64,000 bases of DNA from JANNSO01 sp964485395 (GTDB taxonomy: Bacteria; Spirochaetota; Spirochaetia; Treponematales; UBA12059): contig CAZAJF010000006.1 of assembly GCA_964485395.1 (NCBI GenBank), positions 1 through 64,000 on the forward strand. Direction: 5' to 3'. The translations under genes were made by a program, and so were the position numbers. Below the pieces are notes generated by a model, which was given only the letters and a program-made list of their open reading frames with translations, had not been told where the DNA came from and did no database searches. Shown in pieces: positions 57,966 through 64,000 of the stretch (the stretch's first letter is position 1; every line of letters begins with the position of its first letter).

Positions 57966-59369
57966 ATGGCGGTGAAGGCCGAGAAGACGGTATACGAATG
58001 CTCATGCGGCCATAGGGAACCCAAGTGGCTGGGACGCTGCCCTTCCTGCGGGGAATGGAATACCCTGCATGAATCCCGGGCGCAGGCGGCGGTGAACAGG
58101 GCCGTAAAGGCGGGGAAATTTTCCATGCCGCTGTCCGCGGTGGATCCGGCCGAAGGCGTCCGCGTAAGCTCGGGGATGCCCGAGGTGGACAGGGTTCTGG
58201 GCGGCGGAATCATGCGCGGGTCCAGCGTGCTTGTGGGCGGGGAGCCGGGAATCGGCAAGAGCACGCTGCTCCTGCAGATCGCCGCCAAGGCCGGGGTAAA
58301 AGGCCGAATCCTCTACGTATCGGGCGAGGAAAGCGCCGCCCATATACGCCTCCGCGCGGATCGTCTCGGCCTCAAGCGGGACAGCCTCGAGATACTGTGC
58401 TCGGGCGACCTCCCCGAAGTGCTAACCACGCTGGATCGCGTCAAGCCGGACCTGTTCGTGGTGGACTCCATGCAGACGATGCTTTCCGCGGAGGGCGGCG
58501 CGATACCGGGCACCGCAAACCAGGTTAAATATTGTTCGCTCGAATTGTCCGACTGGGCGAGGGACCACGCGTCCGCCTGCTTTCTCGTGGCGCACGTCAC
58601 CAAGGACGGCATGATAGCCGGTCCCAAGGCGGCCGAGCATATCGTGGACGTGGTACTCATGTTCGAGCAGACCGACTCCGACGTGCGCTTCCTCCGTTCC
58701 ACCAAGAACCGATTCGGGTCCACCGACGAAGTGGGCCTGTTCACCATGACAGAAGCGGGGCTCGCGGAGGTATCCGATCCTTCCAGCGTGTTTCTCGTTC
58801 GCCGGGAAGGCCAGAACCCGGCAGGCGCGGCCGTGGCCGCAAGCTGGGAGGGCACCAGATGCTTCCTCGTGGAAATACAGGCGCTTACCGTACCGGGCAA
58901 AGCTTCCATGACGCGGGTATATTCGGACAGGATCGACGCCGCCAGGGTGGCGCGTGTCGCGGCGGTGCTGGAAAAACACGCGGGCCTGAGGTTTTCCGAC
59001 CAGGATATCTACGTTAACGTGGCGGGAGGGATGCGCCTCATGGAACCGGGCATCGATCTGGCTCTCGCCCTAGCCCTCTATTCGGCGCGAACGGGCTTGG
59101 CCTTGCAGCCCAAGCTTGCGATGGCGGGCGAGATTTCCCTGGCGGGCGAAGTCCGCCCCATCCGCAGGATGCAGAGCAGGGCAAAGGCGGCGAATGCCAT
59201 GGGCTTTACTTCCGTAATCGGGCCGGCGGAACTCGCCTCCGCCGATTCCCGGCATGGCTCGGCGCCGCCAGGCGCGGATAAGTGGCAGAAGGCGAATTCC
59301 ATAGGCCAGGCCATCCAACTGCTGTTCGGGGCAAAGCCTGCGGGCAAAAAAGCCTCGGCGGAAACGTGA
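57966..59369 (+). CDS. radA: DNA repair protein RadA
   Basis: 467 residues. N-terminal zinc finger CSCG...CPSCG, RecA-like ATPase with Walker A 'GGEPGIGKST' near residue 92, the RadA motif KNRFG, and a C-terminal Lon-like domain ('GGMRLMEPGIDLALALALYSARTGL', 'AGEISLAGEVRPIRRM'). RadA drives branch migration during recombination. It begins 8 nt after the VWA lipoprotein stop, so it is probably co-transcribed. Full length for the family. Confidence 0.96.
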   Translation: MAVKAEKTVYECSCGHREPKWLGRCPSCGEWNTLHESRAQAAVNRAVKAGKFSMPLSAVDPAEGVRVSSGMPEVDRVLGGGIMRGSSVLVGGEPGIGKSTLLLQIAAKAGVKGRILYVSGEESAAHIRLRADRLGLKRDSLEILCSGDLPEVLTTLDRVKPDLFVVDSMQTMLSAEGGAIPGTANQVKYCSLELSDWARDHASACFLVAHVTKDGMIAGPKAAEHIVDVVLMFEQTDSDVRFLRSTKNRFGSTDEVGLFTMTEAGLAEVSDPSSVFLVRREGQNPAGAAVAASWEGTRCFLVEIQALTVPGKASMTRVYSDRIDAARVARVAAVLEKHAGLRFSDQDIYVNVAGGMRLMEPGIDLALALALYSARTGLALQPKLAMAGEISLAGEVRPIRRMQSRAKAANAMGFTSVIGPAELASADSRHGSAPPGADKWQKANSIGQAIQLLFGAKPAGKKASAET

Positions 59370-59410
59370 GCATCCGCACAGGCAACGCCGAAATATTGGA
59401 ATTATTTTTC

Positions 59411-59439
59411 TTGTACGCCTTTCGGGAAAATCATATACT
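59411..59439 (+). promoter_or_regulatory. malQ promoter
   Basis: TTGTAC and TATACT separated by exactly 17 nt, 15 nt before the malQ ATG. The predicted start of transcription lies at the GGAGG, so the leader would be only about 10 nt long. Confidence 0.6.
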
Positions 59440-59454
59440 GGTCGCGGAGGAATC

Positions 59455-61443
59455 ATGAAATACACGGCACCTGCCCAAAAAATCGCCGGCGTGGCCATCC
59501 CTTTGGCAGGAATCAAGACCAAAGGCTCGTGGTGTATCGGGGAATATCCGGATCTCGTTCCGCTCGCCGCGCTGTGCAATTCCGCGGGAATAAAACTTAT
59601 CCAGCTTTTGCCCATCAACGACTCAGGCGGCCAGAGCTCTCCCTATTCGGCGCTCTCGGCCTTTGCGCTGCATCCCCTGTACCTCCGCGTGGAAAACCTC
59701 CCCGAGGCGGCGGCGTTCCCCGAGGTCGTGGAATCGCTCGCGGCATACTCCGCGAAACACGCGCACGACGCGCGCTTTTCCTACATGGATGCCTACCGGG
59801 TAAAAATGGACGCGCTCCGCACCATTTTCGAAGGCTTCAAGGAATCCATAGCGGCCCACCCCGAAACAAACGAATTCATCGCGTCGCACCCCTGGGTCAC
59901 GACGTATTCCGTCTATAAGAGGCTAAAAAAAATTAACAGCGACCGGTCCTGGCGGGATTGGCAAAGCTATCGCGACCCTACGGACCACACCGTATCCACG
60001 CTGTGGAACGACCCCGCCATGCGCCCCGAGCACCTGTTTTACGTATGGACGCAGGTCCGCTGCGCGCAGCAATGCGCCGCGGCCTCCCGCGCGGTCCGCG
60101 ACGCGGGAATCACGCTGCTGGGCGACCTTCCCATCCTCATGAACGACGACTCGGCAGACGTCTGGGCAAACAGGCACTATTTTTCCATGGAGTTGCGCGC
60201 GGGAGCTCCGCCGGACATGTTCTCGCGCTATGGCCAAAACTGGGGCTTCCCCGTCTACGACTGGGATAGGCAGGCTGCCGACGGTTACTCCTTCTGGAAA
60301 AACCGGGTCGCCGAGGCTTCGGCCTATTACAGCGCCTACCGCATCGACCACGTTCTCGGTTTTTTTCGCATATGGGCCATGAGCGAATACGAGAGCGACG
60401 GCTACCTGGGGCATTTCCATCCAGAAATAGCCATAAGCGCCCAAGAATTGTCTGCCTGCGGGTTCTCGCAAGAGCGGCTCCGATGGCTTTCCCTGCCCCA
60501 TGTCCAGGGTTCCGAGCTCCGCTCCGCCCTGGAAAAATCCGTGCGCGCAATGAGCGACCTGACCATCACCCGATCTGAGGTCGCGGAACCTCTGTTCAAG
60601 CGACTGGGCAGCGAAGACTTGTATCTGTTTGCGCCTGTAGTCCGCGGTACCGGCGACATCGACGCCAGGGGCCTACCCGCGGCTTTGGCGGAGTTCTTGA
60701 AATCCGCATGGCGCGACCGCGTTTTGCAGCCGCTATCGGGCGACTCCTTCGTGCCCACGTGGCGCCACTCGGAGGCATCCGCCTGGGCAAGTTTATCCAA
60801 AGAAGAGCAGGAGAGCCTTGATCGGCTCTTCAAGCAAAAACAAGCAAAAAACGAAATACTCTGGGCAGAACGCGGCAGAAGGCTTTTAACCGTACTGCTG
60901 GGGGCCTCGGACATGCTCGCCTGCGCAGAGGATCTCGGTGCGGTGCCGGATTGCGTTCCCGAGGTCCTGGCCGAATTGGGCATTCCCGGACTCAAGATTC
61001 CCCGATGGACCCGCTTCTGGAATAAAAACGGCCAGCCTTACGAGCCCCTTGCCGATTACCGGCCCGCCTCGGTATGCGCGGTAAGCGTTCACGATACTTC
61101 TACGCTGCGGGAATGGTGGAACAGCGAGGCCGACCGCAATGATTTTTCCGCGGCGTATTGTCCCGAATTAAAAACGGTGCCCGACAAGCTGGATGCGAAA
61201 ACATCCTATGCGATCCTGCGGGCGCTTGCCCGAAGCGCTTCGTCCATTTTTGTTGCGCAAATGCAGGATTACCTGGATTTATCCGAGATGTTTCGCTCCG
61301 CGGATCCGCGCGAAGACCGCGTAAATATCCCCGGGACGCAAACGGACAGCAACTGGACATGGCGCATGCGGCCGACCCTCGAGGATTTATCCGCCGATGC
61401 GGAATGGCTCCGCTCCGTCGCGCAAATCGCGGCTCGTACTTGA
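59455..61443 (+). CDS. malQ: 4-alpha-glucanotransferase (amylomaltase)
   Basis: 662 residues. Transfers alpha-1,4-glucan segments in glycogen or maltodextrin metabolism (GH77). Motifs: 'LIQLLPINDSGGQSSPYSALSAFAL' at the N-terminus, 'YRIDHVLGFFRIW' with the nucleophile Asp, 'CAEDLGAVPD' with the acid/base Glu, and 'SVHDTSTLREWW'. Long for a bacterial MalQ but typical of the family with an inserted central region. The GGAGGA site precedes the ATG. No other maltose gene is adjacent. Confidence 0.95.
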   Translation: MKYTAPAQKIAGVAIPLAGIKTKGSWCIGEYPDLVPLAALCNSAGIKLIQLLPINDSGGQSSPYSALSAFALHPLYLRVENLPEAAAFPEVVESLAAYSAKHAHDARFSYMDAYRVKMDALRTIFEGFKESIAAHPETNEFIASHPWVTTYSVYKRLKKINSDRSWRDWQSYRDPTDHTVSTLWNDPAMRPEHLFYVWTQVRCAQQCAAASRAVRDAGITLLGDLPILMNDDSADVWANRHYFSMELRAGAPPDMFSRYGQNWGFPVYDWDRQAADGYSFWKNRVAEASAYYSAYRIDHVLGFFRIWAMSEYESDGYLGHFHPEIAISAQELSACGFSQERLRWLSLPHVQGSELRSALEKSVRAMSDLTITRSEVAEPLFKRLGSEDLYLFAPVVRGTGDIDARGLPAALAEFLKSAWRDRVLQPLSGDSFVPTWRHSEASAWASLSKEEQESLDRLFKQKQAKNEILWAERGRRLLTVLLGASDMLACAEDLGAVPDCVPEVLAELGIPGLKIPRWTRFWNKNGQPYEPLADYRPASVCAVSVHDTSTLREWWNSEADRNDFSAAYCPELKTVPDKLDAKTSYAILRALARSASSIFVAQMQDYLDLSEMFRSADPREDRVNIPGTQTDSNWTWRMRPTLEDLSADAEWLRSVAQIAART

Positions 61444-61486
61444 TTTTTAGACGTAGATAGACACAATTAACTAAGTGTTGCGGATT

Positions 61487-64000
61487 ATGCTGCCTAATCG
61501 AGTGCTGATATGCTCCTCAGGATTACCCAACCACGAGGCATTGGCCGGCGCTTTGAGAATTTCCCATCCAAGCCTCACCGTAAAATCCATGGACGATCCG
61601 GACGCCGCCGCATTGGCGCTGACATCCGCGGAGGTTCTGGCTGTAATAGCCTCGCCGGCCGCCGTAAAACTCATCGGGAATGCCCCTGAGAGCGGCGTGG
61701 CCTGCTTTTCCGCGTTTGTTCCCGCTATCGACACCTCGATATCGAACGATTCCGACTGGATACCCATGTCCATCCTGCCCGACGGAAGCTGCCCGACGCT
61801 GCAGGCAGCCCTAACTGGATTACTGCGCGGCATGGAGCGCATGCAAAAGCAGTCCGAATCCTACGGACGCCGATACGAGGATCTGGTGCAGGCGCTGCCC
61901 GATATCGTTTACGAACTGGATATCAATGACCGCTTCTCGCTCGTCAACGATTCCATAAAGCTGCTCGGCTATACGCCCCAAGAACTGCTTGGCAAGCATT
62001 ATTCCGCCCTGCTCTACAATGAAGACGTATTGTCCATGGATAGAGAAACGCTTTTGTCCGAATACTCGGGCGAACGTACGGGATTGGCCCTGAGCCCCAA
62101 ACTCTTCAACGAGCGCCGTGGCATCAACCGCAAGACCAGCGGCCTCGAAGTTCGCCTGCGAAAAAAAAACGCTGAATCCGGTGCCGTGCACGACATGATC
62201 GGCGAGGTAATCTCGTACGGGGAAGTATCTGCCGCCGGAACCTACGCTGAAAAAGGCGACGGGTCGCTGAAAGGATCCGTCGGCATAATCCGCGACGTAA
62301 CCCTCCGCAGAAAATCCGAGGAAATGCTCCGCAAGCTGTACCAGGCGGTGGATCAACTATCGGTCTCCGTGTTCATCGTCAATCATCTTTTTGAAATTGA
62401 GTACGTAAACCCGCTGTTTTTCATGCTTACGGGATTCACCCCTACCGAAGTCATAGGTACGAACATTTTCAAGTATCTCGCGGTACTGCCGGAAAAAGCC
62501 GCCGAGATGCGCAAACAAATCCAGGACGGCTTGGACCTGCGGGACGAAGTCGTCGTACCCAAGCAAAACGACGGCCAATTCTGGGCCGAGATTTCAGTAT
62601 CTCCCGTACGCTCGCCCTCGGGCATCATTTCCCATGCCATCGCCATCATCGACGATATAAGCTCCCGAAAGACAATGGAAGACCTATTGCGCAGCACGCG
62701 ACTGGAAGCCGAGAACGCGACGCTCACAAAAACGAAATTTCTCTCCTCCATGACCCATGAGCTTAAAAACCCCATCACCGGAATCTTATCCGCGGCCAAT
62801 CTCGTCAAGGCTCAGCCCGAGCAGATAGATCGACGCATGGACAGCATCATCGAGAACGCCCAGGCATTGCTCAGCATGCTCAGCGGCATCCTGGACTACG
62901 TGCGTTCGGAAGGCGGAGAGGCGCGAACCCAGAAACTGGTTATTCCGCTCAAGCCGTTCGTGGAAAACTTATGCGCGCCATACATGCTCAAGGCCCGGAG
63001 TAAAGGCCTTTCGTTCCAGATCAAGGAAATCAGCGAAGGCAATATCGAAACCGATCCGGATCGGCTGCAACGCGCCTTGACGACTATCGTGGACAATGCC
63101 GTCAAGTTTACGGAATCCGGAACGATAGAAATCGCCGCGATAATCGAACGCGAGGAAATGAACGTACCGCATCTATCCTTTACGGTTCGGGACACGGGGG
63201 TCGGCATAATAAACTCCGAGAAGGAACAGGTTTTCATACCGTTCAGCCAGAGCCACAAAGGCGCCAGGCCGCATCCGCGCGGCGCAGGGATCGGATTGGC
63301 TCTTGCGAGGAACCTGGTGCGGACGCTGGGAGGCGAAATTCGGCTGGACAGCAAAGACGGCCAAGGATCGGTTTTTACCCTCATCGTTCCCGTAGGATCC
63401 CCGGTCTCCACTCAAAACGATTATAGTCCCAGTGCCTATGTGGTGCTTCTCGTGGACGACAACGAAATCAATCTCAAGTACCTGAGCACGCTGGTGCAAA
63501 ATTTCGGATACCGCGTATTAACCGCCAATGGAGCGAGCGAGGCTTTCCGGATTCTCGAGGATCGATATGTGGACGTGGCAATCCTTGATATACAAATGCC
63601 CGGATATTCCGGCATAGAGCTCGCAAAAGCCATACGCGCCTATGCAGGCTCCAGGTACTCCCCGAATATGCCCCTGTTTGCCATGACGGCTTTTAATCCG
63701 GAAGAAATGGAAGAGATGGGCGATACCGGCAAGCTCTTCCAGGAAGTTTTCGTAAAACCCGTGGATGTTCGCAAGCTTACGGTACAAATCGAGGAAGCCA
63801 TCATGCCGAGGGAAATAGTCCCCCTCGCGTTCATCAACGCGGCCTTTACCGGCCGGGATTTGGAACAGGTTGCTGCCATGGAAACCCTGGAGGAAACGGT
63901 TACGAAAGCGTGTACCGCGCTGCGAAACGTTTTAAAAGGCAACAACAGGGCGCGCATAGACGTCAAGGCTGAAACCGGAAAGATTATCCAAGTATTCAAT
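61487..64000 (+). CDS. Hybrid PAS sensor histidine kinase (3' end outside window)
   Basis: 838 codons visible, cut at the window edge. An N-terminal region (1-120) is followed by two PAS domains (about 140-290 and 295-400), HisKA with 'SSMTHELKNPITGI' (His424), HATPase_c ('TTIVDNAVKFTESGTI', 'GVGIINSEKEQVFIPFSQS'), then a receiver ('LLVDDNEIN', phospho-Asp701 in 'AILDIQMPG', 'KPVD'), and a start of a further domain. No transmembrane segment is apparent, so it is cytoplasmic. The frame is open from a TAA at 61472; the ATG at 61487 has no clear ribosome site, and GTG 61475 and TTG 61478 are alternatives. Phosphorelay partner not visible. Confidence 0.93.
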   Translation, partial: MLPNRVLICSSGLPNHEALAGALRISHPSLTVKSMDDPDAAALALTSAEVLAVIASPAAVKLIGNAPESGVACFSAFVPAIDTSISNDSDWIPMSILPDGSCPTLQAALTGLLRGMERMQKQSESYGRRYEDLVQALPDIVYELDINDRFSLVNDSIKLLGYTPQELLGKHYSALLYNEDVLSMDRETLLSEYSGERTGLALSPKLFNERRGINRKTSGLEVRLRKKNAESGAVHDMIGEVISYGEVSAAGTYAEKGDGSLKGSVGIIRDVTLRRKSEEMLRKLYQAVDQLSVSVFIVNHLFEIEYVNPLFFMLTGFTPTEVIGTNIFKYLAVLPEKAAEMRKQIQDGLDLRDEVVVPKQNDGQFWAEISVSPVRSPSGIISHAIAIIDDISSRKTMEDLLRSTRLEAENATLTKTKFLSSMTHELKNPITGILSAANLVKAQPEQIDRRMDSIIENAQALLSMLSGILDYVRSEGGEARTQKLVIPLKPFVENLCAPYMLKARSKGLSFQIKEISEGNIETDPDRLQRALTTIVDNAVKFTESGTIEIAAIIEREEMNVPHLSFTVRDTGVGIINSEKEQVFIPFSQSHKGARPHPRGAGIGLALARNLVRTLGGEIRLDSKDGQGSVFTLIVPVGSPVSTQNDYSPSAYVVLLVDDNEINLKYLSTLVQNFGYRVLTANGASEAFRILEDRYVDVAILDIQMPGYSGIELAKAIRAYAGSRYSPNMPLFAMTAFNPEEMEEMGDTGKLFQEVFVKPVDVRKLTVQIEEAIMPREIVPLAFINAAFTGRDLEQVAAMETLEETVTKACTALRNVLKGNNRARIDVKAETGKIIQVFN

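Overview
The window looks like a draft chromosomal contig from a free-living or gut-associated spirochaete of the Treponema/Spirochaetaceae type. The evidence is the density of Sec/lipobox lipoproteins, FadL-like barrel paralogues, a PilZ protein with an N-terminal membrane anchor, a bactofilin, many two-component and FGE-sulfatase-fold surface proteins, and an oxygen-sensitive lifestyle kit (rubrerythrin, superoxide reductase, rubredoxin). A run of 100 N at 35193-35292 inside a tandem repeat shows it is a scaffolded assembly. The taxon is an inference from gene content; no rRNA gene is present.

Region 1 (1-8400, mostly minus strand): a truncated lipoprotein, a giant Ig-like lipoprotein, a tiny lipoprotein, tRNA-Lys(TTT), then two consecutive 'helical lipoprotein + outer-membrane barrel' pairs. 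Region 2 (8475-17000): a housekeeping run on the minus strand (PilZ, HEAT protein, ComEC, KsgA, bactofilin, TPR, MtaB), then a CPBP protease and PurE. ComEC runs 272 nt out of frame into ksgA, and bactofilin/TPR overlap.

Region 3 (17100-21990) is a decay zone. A type-B carboxylesterase is interrupted by an in-frame amber codon. Remnants of an HD-GYP protein, a LysR regulator and a cREC-like receiver protein lie around intact genes for a solute-binding protein, a tandem FMN-binding protein and an intact receiver-like protein. The last two remnants are decayed copies of genes still intact in this window.

Region 4 (22200-42500) is a surface-protein island: an FGE-fold lipoprotein, an HtrA-like protease with a barrel-like tail, an ArgP-like regulator facing a DUF2917 protein, an NHL propeller lipoprotein, a NarL-type two-component pair, and five lipoproteins built from cadherin-like, Ig-like and ~98-residue tandem repeats, one ending in an FGE/C-type-lectin fold. 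A yefM-yoeB module with a near-complete operator palindrome, an orphan copy of that operator, and an orphan FGE C-terminal fragment lie among them. Two of the lipoprotein genes share a leader with three spaced direct boxes followed by a hairpin.

Region 5 (42850-64000): a DUF362 ferredoxin protein, a double-GNAT acetyltransferase, a radC-mazE-mazF-ankyrin/STAS/zinc-ribbon gene run, a second ankyrin protein fused to a degenerate metallo-beta-lactamase fold, the rubrerythrin/superoxide reductase/rubredoxin cluster, RlmI-like and YigZ proteins, a DUF2807 adhesin-like protein, a VWA/CsgG-like lipoprotein next to radA, malQ, and a hybrid histidine kinase running off the end. The most unusual items are the Ank-STAS-zinc-ribbon protein beside mazEF, the repeat/FGE surface island with possible variable-protein behaviour, and the conserved lipoprotein leaders.
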